Below are positions 1 through 6,662 of a stretch of 9,761 bases of DNA, piece by piece. Under the pieces are notes generated by a model. The model was not told where the DNA came from, did not search any database, and saw nothing but the letters and a program-made list of their open reading frames with translations. This DNA is from an uncultured Clostridiaceae bacterium (GTDB taxonomy: Bacteria > Bacillota > Clostridia > TANB77 > CAG-508), in assembly GCA_958417695.1 (NCBI GenBank), contig CATZDQ010000054.1, forward strand, positions 1 to 9,761. Direction: 5' to 3'. Each line of letters begins with the position of its first letter. Positions within the stretch are counted from its first letter, which is position 1. Position numbers and translations under genes: made by a program.

Positions 1-1141
1 CATGGCGGTTCTCCTGCGTGTCGGCATGAGTGCCTGCACCATTTCTGAAATTGTGAGACTCATCGATGACCACATGATCGTAGTTACCCCAGTTCAATCG
101 ATCAAGGTCGAGGCCATTGGAAAAGCCGCCAGAACGGGAAAGGTCGGTATGGAAGAGAACATCATAATTCAGTCGGTCTGATGCAATCGGATTATTTACA
201 TAGTTATCCTTGTAGGTATTCCAGTTTTCCGATAGCTTCTTCGGGCAGAGGACAAGGACAGTTTTATTCCTGTTCTCGTAATATTTGATAACCGCCAGCG
301 CAGTGAAGGTCTTGCCAAGACCGACGCTGTCAGCAAGAATGCAACCGTTGTATCTCTCCAGCTTGTTGATGATCGCAAGTACCGCGTCCCTCTGGAAGTC
401 ATATAGCATGCTCCAAATTTTGCTTTGCTTAAAACCAGTCGCCTCATTCGGCAGAACGTCCTCTGAAATATCATCAAGGAATTCACTGAAAACATTGTAA
501 AGCGTCATGAAATAAATGAATTCCGGCGAGTTCTCATTGTAGGCCGTACTGATATTTGAAATGATGACATCGGTCACGTCCTGCATCTTATCTTTGTCAT
601 TCCAAAGCGACTCAAAAAGCTGCATGTACTGAGTAGAGAACGGAGCCTCCATACGGTTGACCATGTTGTAGCTATTATTGCCACGCTCGCAGCCGATATC
701 AACAGTCGTGAAACCGTTCATCGGCATATATGCTACTTCTTCCGCAGGAGCATTGACGGTCATAAAGCCGCCCATGTTCTCACCGGTAACGTTAGACTTA
801 AAGGTCGCCTTGCGCTTTATCCAATCTGCGCATTCCTTGGCAATGGCCTTCTGCGTCATCTCGTTACGCAGCTTTATTTCAAATTCTGTACCATACAGGC
901 TTCTCTCACGACTGAGGCGAGGAATGTAAAATTCCCGCTTTTGCTTCTCGGCCTTCTCCTTAATAAATGTCGGAGACGTGAAAATAAAACGGAACTCGTC
1001 CACCTGCTCCAGTTGCTCTTTTAGCTCTCTATATGCATACATGGAAAAGCACGCAGCTGCAATAGAAACCTTGCTGCCGCGTTTCATTGTCTGTTTTAAA
1101 TCGTCCCGGACTATATCCGTAACATTATCAAATATTTTCAT
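1..1141 (-). CDS. SNF2/DEAD-like helicase with N-terminal PLD-like domain, 3' part missing
   Basis: The first 380 codons of a large ATPase; the reading frame is still open at the left edge. I see a P-loop around residues 269-279 (ADSVGLGKTFT), motif Ia-like LVLCPKKL near 297-303 and a DESHNFRN Walker B box at 360-367, the usual order in SNF2/superfamily 2 translocases. The first ~240 residues have no helicase motifs. The stretch SKVSIAAACFSMYAY followed by FRFIFTSPTF resembles the PLD/nuclease-like N-terminal domain found on some of these helicases, but I see no HxK catalytic motif there, so that assignment is inference. The ATG at 1141 is preceded by AAAGGAC 11 nt upstream. Such proteins often belong to restriction or anti-phage loci, but no partner methylase or nuclease is present here. 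Its G+C content is clearly higher than that of the DNA right of about 2100. The ATPase call is firm; the biological role is not. Confidence 0.85.
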   Translation of the reverse strand, partial: MKIFDNVTDIVRDDLKQTMKRGSKVSIAAACFSMYAYRELKEQLEQVDEFRFIFTSPTFIKEKAEKQKREFYIPRLSRERSLYGTEFEIKLRNEMTQKAIAKECADWIKRKATFKSNVTGENMGGFMTVNAPAEEVAYMPMNGFTTVDIGCERGNNSYNMVNRMEAPFSTQYMQLFESLWNDKDKMQDVTDVIISNISTAYNENSPEFIYFMTLYNVFSEFLDDISEDVLPNEATGFKQSKIWSMLYDFQRDAVLAIINKLERYNGCILADSVGLGKTFTALAVIKYYENRNKTVLVLCPKKLSENWNTYKDNYVNNPIASDRLNYDVLFHTDLSRSGGFSNGLDLDRLNWGNYDHVVIDESHNFRNGAGTHADTQENRH

Positions 1142-1167
1142 AAGCTCGTCCGTCCTTTGCCTGCTTT

Positions 1168-1266
1168 TTACTCTGCTTCCTCCATCATGTGCCTGAAGAG
1201 CTGTCCTTGATTCATCACTTCAAACATAGAATACGCTTCTATATTGGTCCCAGTCAATGCTCTCAT
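1168..1266 (-). pseudogene. 32-codon tail fragment upstream of the helicase
   Basis: An open frame ending in TAA 26 nt before the helicase start. Its last residues are MFEVMNQGQLFRHMMEEAE, which look like genuine coding sequence, but neither possible ATG (1266 or 1227) has a ribosome site. The frame overlaps the end of the SdpI-like ORF by about 45 nt. Removing one T near 1227 would join that ORF (ending DWDQYRSVFYV) to this one, which suggests a single older C-terminus split by a one-base indel. I do not recognise the family. It may be the last part of a gene that once preceded the helicase in an operon. Confidence 0.35.
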
Positions 1267-1705
1267 CTATGAAGTGAAGACCGTCGTTAAAGGCATCCGA
1301 TCTGTTTATGTAAGAGAGCGCAATAATCCAAGCACCTTCGTTCTGAACTGTCCAAGGCAGCCGTAGTCCAGTATACCTATTGTGAGGTAGGCGTGGAGCG
1401 ATCACTCCAGTAAAAATGATAACGATTGTATCAAGAACTGAAGCAAACAGTGCTTCCTGATGATCGGCCAAATGGATCTTATCGGTTCTGATGAGGATTC
1501 CAAATATCGCCAAAATGACAACCAGCACTATGTCAAATACTATGACTATTTTCATGCTGCGCGTGTTACCGGTGCTATTAACCCCCACCGACAGCAAGGA
1601 CATATTTCTATACAAAATGATCAGTACTGCAACAAGCAGAATTGCTGAAAGAACAATTGCTGCTATTTCATTTTTGACAGCTCCCATGATTGCTATCGCT
1701 ATCAC
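1220..1705 (-). pseudogene. SdpI/YfhL-family membrane protein, joined to foreign ends
   Basis: A 161-codon open frame beginning at GTG. Three hydrophobic segments (about residues 13-32, 51-72 and 86-104) are followed by LPHNRYTGLRLPWTVQNEGAW at 106-126. That box resembles the conserved 'N-R-x-x-G-x-R-x-P-W-T' signature of the SdpI immunity/signal-transduction family, which sits in the membrane and protects against the SdpC toxin in Bacillus. The usual fourth membrane segment after the signature is absent. Instead the chain becomes polar (SDAFNDGLHFIDESIDWDQY) and stops, as if fused to another coding sequence. There is no ribosome site for the GTG, and the upstream DNA codes in another frame for an XRE repressor start. 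I read this as the membrane half of a gene whose two ends were replaced by deletions. Family call is fairly good; function in this copy is doubtful. Confidence 0.55.
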
Positions 1706-1772
1706 CGTCAGCCAAATCTTCCTGACTCATTTTATGAGCCCTACGATATTTTTTAATATTATCTGATAGCAT
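1668..1772 (-). pseudogene. XRE-family HTH repressor, truncated after 22 codons
   Basis: Starting at ATG 1772, with GGAGGTGG 5 nt upstream, the frame reads MLSDNIKKYRRAHKMSQEDL then AD. This is the typical first part of a Cro/C1-type helix-turn-helix domain (family consensus S-Q-E-x-L-A). The expected continuation with the recognition helix is missing. After codon 22 the frame runs into DNA belonging to the SdpI-like ORF in another frame and stops after 34 codons. XRE proteins with a C-terminal membrane domain are common in Clostridia, so the original gene may have been an XRE-membrane fusion with an internal deletion near 1706, or two adjacent genes joined by one. The ribosome site is intact, so a short peptide could still be made. 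Confidence 0.6.
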
Positions 1773-1881
1773 GATGACCACCTCCTGCTACCAGCTTATT
1801 CGCAGCAGCTCCTATAAACAAGCAACGGAAGTTAACATTCCCACAATACAGGCGTTTTGTCCATTTCTATTGCCCTTTCTG

Positions 1882-1960
1882 ACATCTATCTCGCCGCTTC
1901 AACTACCCTAACATCTATCTCGGCAACTCAACTCTGTGACATCTAATCCGGCAACTCAAC
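1882..1960. repeat. Three spaced 22-bp direct repeats
   Basis: Copies at 1882-1903, 1911-1932 and 1939-1960 follow the pattern ACATCTATCTCGGCAACTCAAC with one to a few changes, spaced 29 and 28 bp. They are not coding. Closely spaced repeats of this size occur near the ends of IS21-family insertion sequences, where they bind the transposase, so this may be an orphan IS end. That is inference: no transposase gene is present and I could not identify a matching inverted end. Confidence 0.5.
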
Positions 1961-2060
1961 ATTCACACCTTTTATCGAAGTCATCCTTGGAGCTACCCTT
2001 GGATAAGTTACCGCAGAGCGATTATCCACTCGACACTCTTGAATCTGCCGGAAGCCGAAA

Positions 2061-2083
2061 AGTGCCCTATTTCAAGGGCTTTT
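2061..2083 (-). terminator. Hairpin terminator after the serine recombinase
   Basis: GCCCT (2064-2068) pairs with AGGGC (2075-2079) around a 6-nt loop, and is flanked by AAAA and TTTT tracts on the two sides. On the minus strand it starts 12 nt after the recombinase stop codon and is followed by ACTTTT. The short T-run makes it a moderate terminator, and the symmetric flanks would allow use from both directions. Confidence 0.5.
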
Positions 2084-2090
2084 GAGCCTC

Positions 2091-3770
2091 TTATGTGTCT
2101 TTCCTTGACAACAACGCCACCGTCTCGACATTATCTTTATTGTCCAAACCAAAGTCAATCTCATTATCTATAAGCGGAAGCTTGAAAACAACCGATTTTA
2201 TCCAAGTGTCCTTTTCTGTTTTTTCGTCATAAATTTGAATTTCTTCTATCATTTCGTTAAGTAATCTCTTCTTGTCGATATCTGAAAGAACTGTATAAAG
2301 GCTATTAAAATTTACAAGAATCTTATAAATATTATCCGAGGTTATTTTTTCTTCAAGAATTGCCTCTTTCCTTTTTCTGCTATCATTTAACTGCATTTCT
2401 GCATATTCTAACTGGTCATATATAGCATCAAGTCTAAGATTTAAATCGGTGTATTTTCTATCATAATGTTTATCTTCAAAATTTAAAGAATCTATTTGAT
2501 TAATTAGTGATGCTTTTGTACCTGTTAATTGCCTAATCTTCGCTAAGTGCTTATTAATAACTTCATCAATTTCTTTTGTGTCTATTTGAATATTGATTTT
2601 TTCTTCAATTTTTTTGGCAAAAGTAGGATTACTAACTACTTGAGTAATTATTGTTTCAACTTCTTTTTCAATTAATTCAGCTCTAATTTGTTTATTAAAA
2701 GTACATTTATGTCCATTCATCATTTGTCTATGTTTACAACCGTAATAGTAATAATCTTTGTAATGCTCTCCTTCTTTGTTTTTATTACGTTTACGGCTTT
2801 TGTTTCCATACAAACCAGCACCACAATATGGGCATTTTATTAGATTTGATAAGATATGAACTCTCTCATCTTTTCCTCTATTTATCTTCTCATACTTTTT
2901 AGCTTGAGATTTTCTTTTTTCCTGTACTGTATTCCACAACTCATCATCAATTAAAGCTTCATGATTTCCTTGAGCTATAATATAATGATCAGATTTTTCT
3001 AATTTAATTTTACCAGTAGTTTTATCTTTAATTGTTTTTCTTCTTCCATATGCAATTTTCCCATTATATACAGGATTATCCAATATTTGTCTTATTAAAC
3101 TAGCTGAAAAATATGGATTCTTGCCATTTTGTCTTATAGGTTTATTAATACCTAAAGAAACTAAATACTTAGATACTCCATTGGCTCCCATATCTGAATT
3201 AGCATATAAATCAAAAATCATCCTTACTGCTTTAGCTTCATCTTCATTAACAACTAATTCTCCATTATCTAATGAATAGCCAATTGGAGCAAAACCACCA
3301 TTCCATTTTCCTTCTCTTGCCTTTTGTTTCCTTCCTTCCATAGTTTGAGAAAGTATATTTTCACGTTCCATTTCTGCTACTGCCGATAGAATTGTTATAA
3401 CAAGCTTTCCAGAATCTTTAGAACTATCTAAACTATCATCAACACAAATCAGATTTACATTATGATTTTCCATGACTTGCAATGACTGCAATACATCCGC
3501 TGCATTTCTTCCAAATCTAGATAATTTAAAAACCATTACATAATCAACTTTATCTTTTTCAGCTTCTATATCATTAAGCATAGCTATGAATTCATTTCTA
3601 CCTGAAATAGATGTTCCTGATTTTCCAGCATCTTTATAGGTTTCTATTATTTCTATACCATAAGCTTTTGCATACTGTTTTATTCTTTCTTCCTGAGCAT
3701 CAAGTGAGTAACCGTCAATTTGCATAGATGTTGACACTCTTGTATATACATACGCCTTTTTATTTTTCAT
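2091..3770 (-). CDS. Large serine recombinase (integrase/resolvase family)
   Basis: A complete 559-residue protein of normal length for large serine recombinases, which cut and rejoin attachment sites through a 5'-phosphoserine link to integrate or excise an element. The resolvase domain spans about 4-150: YTRVST gives the nucleophile Ser13, KLSRFGRN (82-89) carries the conserved arginines, and AVAEMERENI follows. The Recombinase domain (about 160-290) has GFAPIGY and PVYNGKIAYG. A zinc ribbon uses Cys313, Cys316, Cys345 and Cys356. A helical, probably coiled-coil, segment covers about 400-475, and the chain ends in VETVALLS, a familiar ending in clostridial recombinases. ATG 3770 has AAAGGTGG just upstream. 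It follows a small TTG-start gene on the same strand and has its own promoter. The last ~35 nt are richer in G+C than the rest of the gene, which may mark an old junction. Confidence 0.95.
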   Translation of the reverse strand: MKNKKAYVYTRVSTSMQIDGYSLDAQEERIKQYAKAYGIEIIETYKDAGKSGTSISGRNEFIAMLNDIEAEKDKVDYVMVFKLSRFGRNAADVLQSLQVMENHNVNLICVDDSLDSSKDSGKLVITILSAVAEMERENILSQTMEGRKQKAREGKWNGGFAPIGYSLDNGELVVNEDEAKAVRMIFDLYANSDMGANGVSKYLVSLGINKPIRQNGKNPYFSASLIRQILDNPVYNGKIAYGRRKTIKDKTTGKIKLEKSDHYIIAQGNHEALIDDELWNTVQEKRKSQAKKYEKINRGKDERVHILSNLIKCPYCGAGLYGNKSRKRNKNKEGEHYKDYYYYGCKHRQMMNGHKCTFNKQIRAELIEKEVETIITQVVSNPTFAKKIEEKINIQIDTKEIDEVINKHLAKIRQLTGTKASLINQIDSLNFEDKHYDRKYTDLNLRLDAIYDQLEYAEMQLNDSRKRKEAILEEKITSDNIYKILVNFNSLYTVLSDIDKKRLLNEMIEEIQIYDEKTEKDTWIKSVVFKLPLIDNEIDFGLDNKDNVETVALLSRKDT

Positions 3771-3771
3771 T

Positions 3772-3792
3772 TGTCCACCTTTAGTTTGGACA
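3772..3792 (-). promoter_or_regulatory. Hairpin enclosing the recombinase ribosome site
   Basis: In the transcript UGUCCA pairs with UGGACA around a 9-nt loop; the 3' arm ends one base before the AUG and the AAAGG of the ribosome site lies in the loop and stem base. The structure could limit translation of the recombinase, or the same inverted repeat could be a repressor site. Only the pairing is seen; the role is inferred. Confidence 0.35.
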
Positions 3793-3818
3793 TATTTTCA
3801 CGTTATAGTTATACCTAT

Positions 3819-3848
3819 ATTTTACATAAATCATAATATAAAAGTCAA
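3819..3848 (-). promoter_or_regulatory. Sigma-A-type promoter for the recombinase
   Basis: On the minus strand TTGACT (3843-3848) is followed after 18 bp by TAAAAT (3819-3824), close to the vegetative consensus. It lies 48 nt upstream of the recombinase start and just after the stop of the 57-codon gene, so the recombinase can be transcribed separately from that gene. Confidence 0.6.
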
Positions 3849-3857
3849 TACAATAAC

Positions 3858-4031
3858 CTAATCCGATGAATTAATATTATCCTCATTTTTATTTTTTTCT
3901 GAACATCTTGGCGGTACTTCCAATTTTTCAAAACCTAACTGATCTGCATACTTTTCTATTAATTCTTGTAAGAGACGTGCCAACCCATCTAATTCATAAG
4001 AACAATCTTTTACGCTATTTTTATTATACAA
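3858..4031 (-). CDS. Small 57-residue protein with TTG start, upstream of recombinase
   Basis: The frame begins at TTG 4031 with a perfect AGGAGG 9 nt upstream and runs 57 codons to TAG, which explains why an ATG-based scan misses it. The protein has a helical central part (ELDGLARLLQELIEKYADQL), then a PPR-Cys turn and a polar, acidic tail rich in Asn, Lys, Asp and Ser. I recognise no family. It lies on the same strand as the serine recombinase, 87 nt upstream, and its start is 33 nt after the TTCTGACATATA motif, so the two may be co-transcribed. Small proteins encoded next to large serine recombinases are sometimes recombination directionality factors; that is a positional guess only. Another reading is a small regulator. 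Confidence 0.6.
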   Translation of the reverse strand: MYNKNSVKDCSYELDGLARLLQELIEKYADQLGFEKLEVPPRCSEKNKNEDNINSSD

Positions 4032-4064
4032 GGTAAATTGCCTCCTAATTTTGATTTCACCTTG

Positions 4065-4076
4065 TATATGTCAGAA
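4065..4076 (-). promoter_or_regulatory. Copy 1 of the TTCTGACATATA motif
   Basis: Reads TTCTGACATATA on the minus strand, 33 nt before the TTG-start gene and about 95 nt before the divergent OB-fold gene. CTGTGTGGAGAAAA stands farther upstream, matching CTGTGTAGAAAA near copy 3. It may be a promoter core or an operator, and could affect both divergent genes. Confidence 0.5.
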
Positions 4077-4171
4077 AAAAGTATTGATTCGTGTTTTTCT
4101 CCACACAGACTTTTTTATTGAAAATCTTTTAATGCATATATTCAATAGTTAATTGAAGAAAGGAGTAAAAA

Positions 4172-4768
4172 ATGAAAAAAGATAGGAAAATTCCACTATT
4201 AAACGAGTTTTATTGCCGCGGAAGGATTGTAGGAAAAGGAGGTTTTAAGGAAAGAAATCCATACTTAACAATCTTTATTAATGGGAAAAGAGAGCCAAAT
4301 TATATGAAAGTATACTTTGAATCTATAGATATTCATGATTTTAAAATGAATCAAACTGTTTATATTACAGGTTTTGTGAAAAGCCCTGTCATTCCCTATT
4401 TATATGAAGGTAGAAAAGAACAGTATTTTCTTGGTGAAAAAATAGTCTTAGAGAACACTTTGTTATCAGAAGCCTTTGAAATAGAAAATATAGGTTTTTC
4501 TTTTAAAAACCCATTTTCACGAGTTTTTCTTAGCGGTTCTATCTTAAGCATCAAAGAGTTCAATAATTGGATTACGATTCAAGTGCGAGACTATAGAGAG
4601 CAAGTAATTACACTTCAATACTCTAAAAACATGCGTGTAAATGATGTTTCGCTCGAAATAAATGACTTTGTTTTCGTATCGGCAATACTAGTCTCTGCAA
4701 GGAAAAATCATGATGAAATTACAGTTGACTATGAGGATTTAATAGTGGATGATTTAGCTGTGAATTAA
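4172..4768 (+). CDS. Putative tandem OB-fold protein, possibly ssDNA-binding
   Basis: A 198-residue protein with a strong AAAGGAG 6 nt before ATG 4172. It has no signal peptide and no membrane segment. Two halves share a pattern of alternating beta strands: residues about 11-70 (FYCRGRIVGKGG, LTIFINGK, MKVYF, QTVYITGFV) and about 116-178 (RVFLSGSILSI, WITIQVRDY, VITLQY, DFVFVSAILV). This is the 'x-G-x-I ... V-x-V-x-G' outline of OB folds such as single-stranded DNA-binding proteins, but there is no exact family motif I can name. It is transcribed divergently from the recombinase operon and convergently with the 118-residue gene, and shares an element with a rolling-circle-type initiator, so coating single strands during replication is a reasonable role. 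That role is inference. It could instead bind RNA or be a structural protein. Confidence 0.65.
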   Translation: MKKDRKIPLLNEFYCRGRIVGKGGFKERNPYLTIFINGKREPNYMKVYFESIDIHDFKMNQTVYITGFVKSPVIPYLYEGRKEQYFLGEKIVLENTLLSEAFEIENIGFSFKNPFSRVFLSGSILSIKEFNNWITIQVRDYREQVITLQYSKNMRVNDVSLEINDFVFVSAILVSARKNHDEITVDYEDLIVDDLAVN

Positions 4769-4811
4769 AAAATAAAAGCTTGAGGTTAGACAATCTCAAG
4801 CTTTTATTTTT
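4768..4811. terminator. Strong bidirectional terminator between convergent genes
   Basis: A perfect 17-bp stem (AAAAATAAAAGCTTGAG with its complement) encloses a 10-nt loop at 4785-4794. Both outer arms are A- or T-rich, so it ends transcription from the OB-fold gene on the plus strand and from the 118-residue gene on the minus strand. Its first base is the last base of the OB-fold gene's stop codon. Confidence 0.9.
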
Positions 4812-4836
4812 ACTAGATTTAATTATAATTTTTTAG

Positions 4837-5193
4837 TCACTCTCTTTGGATCTCATACACAAAGCTATGCCAGTTATTAAAGAATTTTTCATTAAACAAA
4901 TGGGACAACTTTATGAAGTTTTTAAAGCCTATACTCTCTAAATCAAGCTCTATATCAAAACTTCCATAAACTTCTGCATAGCATCTTATGGTTACTATCA
5001 TATCGCTTAAAAAGTACTGAAGTGACTCACCTTCTCTTTCTAGTAAAATATCTCTGACGCCATCTACACAATAATAGTGTCCTCCAACATCTAGCCACAC
5101 TTCTTCACTTAAAATAGATTTTTCTACCGACATAATATTCATGACTACACTTTTAAAAACCTTATCCAACAATTCTTCTTTTTCTAATATCAT
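4837..5193 (-). CDS. Hypothetical protein, 118 residues
   Basis: ATG 5193 has AGGAAAGGA 7 nt upstream and the frame is closed by TGA just before the shared terminator, so this is a credible gene. I do not recognise the family. The protein is acidic and soluble, without membrane segments. It starts with a helix (EKEELLDKVFKSVVMNIMSV), has WLDVGGHYYCVDGVRDILL in the middle, which looks like strand-turn-helix, and ends in aromatic-rich sequence (FFNNWHSFVYEI). It lies 222 bp downstream of the initiator on the same strand but has its own copy of the 12-bp motif 44 nt ahead of it, so it is probably transcribed on its own. An accessory role in replication or copy control of the element is possible from context only. 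Confidence 0.7.
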   Translation of the reverse strand: MILEKEELLDKVFKSVVMNIMSVEKSILSEEVWLDVGGHYYCVDGVRDILLEREGESLQYFLSDMIVTIRCYAEVYGSFDIELDLESIGFKNFIKLSHLFNEKFFNNWHSFVYEIQRE

Positions 5194-5237
5194 AATAATT
5201 TCCTTTCCTAATATATATAGTTACTTCTTACAGTCTT

Positions 5238-5249
5238 TATATGTCAGAA
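5238..5249 (-). promoter_or_regulatory. Copy 2 of the TTCTGACATATA motif
   Basis: An identical 12-mer, here running on into AAAG so that a TATAAA -10-like hexamer is formed, 44 nt before the 118-residue gene. No good -35 hexamer stands at the normal distance. The upstream CTGTGT block seen at copies 1 and 3 is absent, but TTGGATATTAA here resembles TTGGAAATCC at copy 3. Confidence 0.5.
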
Positions 5250-5415
5250 TTAATATCCAATAACAAACTTGTCGTCATTGAAAATTCTTCCTATTATTAT
5301 AAGAGATTGCTACTTATCTTTTACACTAACTAAAGAGAGTAATACTTTCTTTAAATTCTACTACTTACACCAATCGAATATCTATCCTTTTTCACAATAC
5401 ATATCACTTCTATCC

Positions 5416-6570
5416 TCATTTAATGAGGTCATGAAATTGACTTTTTATACTATAAACTAAATTTTCAACTTTCTCTTTTTTATTTTTAGAATAATAAAGA
5501 TACGGCTCCTTGCATAACAGTCTTTTTATATATCCTAAAATGCGCCCTTTGTTTTTATCTTTTAAAAAAACTTCACTAACAATTTCTAACAAATCATCTG
5601 AATCAAAAAGTATTTGATAACCTAATTGCCTTTCTTGAATTAGGATATCGCTAATCATTAAGCTTCCCCACTCTTTTCCTCTTCGATCCTTTTCCCTATA
5701 TTTTTTAACGGCTTTCACAAGAAGGTCTCTACACATTAATTTTTGCTTTTCATATGGCTTAAAAAGATTTTTTTCTAAATATAAGAATAATTTTTGACGA
5801 AACACTTCTTCATTTAAATTAAAAAGATTTGTTTCTTCAAAAAAATCTTTAAACTTATCTGTTTTTTTTATTGTATGCTCATATCTATAAATACTCCCAT
5901 TTAGTATCTCTCCATTTTCATCAACGATGACGATTTCTTTATTTTTATGCTTCTTTTTTGTTTCTTTTAATTTATCATAAAATGTAATTTTATGTCGTTG
6001 ATTTTGTGCTGTTATTGTTTTGGATTCATAGCCGTCTTTCTCTTTATGGTTTTCAATATCTATGCAAATTTTCATATACGGGATAAATCTAACCAGAGTA
6101 CGTAATGGGTCTTCAAAATCTTTAGTATTACCTGTCGTTAAATAATTGTAGTTAATTTCACAATAGTTAAAAATGACATTTGATATGTCTATCTCAATTT
6201 TATAATCTTCGTATAATATATTTTTAATTTCCACAACCACATCTTTTAATTCTTCTAAAGAAAAATTTTCTATATTTTGTCCTAGAATGTCCGTTGGCGA
6301 AAAATCTATTCTTGCATATAAGCCACAATCTATGTTGCAACAATTCTCTCTTCTTATCTCCAATCGCCCAATTCCTCCCCTTTCAATTCGAATGGATTTC
6401 AGTTCTTTTCTATAATAACTAAATTTCGTTATTCCATATGAGTTCTGATATAAGCTTATTAAGTGATTAATCTCATACTCGGTAACTCTTACATTCTTAA
6501 ATTTCACTCTATCAAAGCCAATGCGTTGAAATTTCTCATATCTTACTAAGATGTTTTTTTCTATTTTCAT
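5416..6570 (-). CDS. Rolling-circle-type replication initiator, phage gene II-like
   Basis: About 384 residues from ATG 6570; a GTG at 6579 would add three residues but has no ribosome site. Counting from the GTG, FSPTDILGQN at 93-102 fits the 'S-x-x-x-x-L-x-G-x-N' box of the filamentous-phage gene II/X and plasmid replication family. KITFYDKLKE at 197-206 and YRYEHTIKK at 231-239 fit its 'Y-x-K-x-x-E' and 'R-x-E-x-x-x-K' boxes, where a tyrosine would make the nick. Family members cut one strand at the double-strand origin and start rolling-circle replication of a circular plasmid or phage genome. The C-terminal 130 residues are basic and helical. A strong hairpin lies 93 nt upstream of the start, and a TTCTGACATATA copy lies between them. 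Assignment comes from motifs only and could be wrong in detail, but a Rep-type role is likely. No relaxase or phage coat genes accompany it. Confidence 0.6.
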   Translation of the reverse strand: MKIEKNILVRYEKFQRIGFDRVKFKNVRVTEYEINHLISLYQNSYGITKFSYYRKELKSIRIERGGIGRLEIRRENCCNIDCGLYARIDFSPTDILGQNIENFSLEELKDVVVEIKNILYEDYKIEIDISNVIFNYCEINYNYLTTGNTKDFEDPLRTLVRFIPYMKICIDIENHKEKDGYESKTITAQNQRHKITFYDKLKETKKKHKNKEIVIVDENGEILNGSIYRYEHTIKKTDKFKDFFEETNLFNLNEEVFRQKLFLYLEKNLFKPYEKQKLMCRDLLVKAVKKYREKDRRGKEWGSLMISDILIQERQLGYQILFDSDDLLEIVSEVFLKDKNKGRILGYIKRLLCKEPYLYYSKNKKEKVENLVYSIKSQFHDLIK

Positions 6571-6608
6571 AATTCCCACATATAAAAGAAAGTTTTTAAT
6601 CTATCTCT

Positions 6609-6620
6609 TATATGTCAGAA
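6609..6620 (-). promoter_or_regulatory. Copy 3 of the TTCTGACATATA motif
   Basis: An identical 12-mer 38 nt before the initiator ATG. Upstream on the minus strand is CTGTGTAGAAAA, nearly the same as the block upstream of copy 1, and then the origin-like hairpin. Confidence 0.55.
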
Positions 6621-6662
6621 AATTTAATATTTTTATTTTCTACACAGGATTTCCAATAAATA

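Larger units (their letters stand above)
1773..2090. other. Gene-free interval with repeats and terminator
   Basis: No ORF with a credible start lies between the XRE start and the recombinase stop. The interval holds three degenerate 22-bp repeats (1882-1960) and a hairpin at the recombinase end (2061-2083). The base composition is more balanced than in the recombinase gene, matching the left flank, so the boundary of the inserted AT-rich element probably lies close to 2050-2140. Confidence 0.6.

Noticed and set aside
196..1196. Several 70-100 codon ORFs on both strands over the helicase
   Set aside because: All lie inside the open helicase frame with its ATPase motifs and are shadows of it.
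1882..1960. Short CRISPR array
   Set aside because: Only three degenerate repeats with 6-7 bp between them; spacers are far too short and no cas gene is present.
5269..5460. 63-codon plus-strand ORF antisense to the end of the initiator
   Set aside because: No ribosome site, overlaps the initiator's 3' end and has a composition expected from AT-rich spacer.
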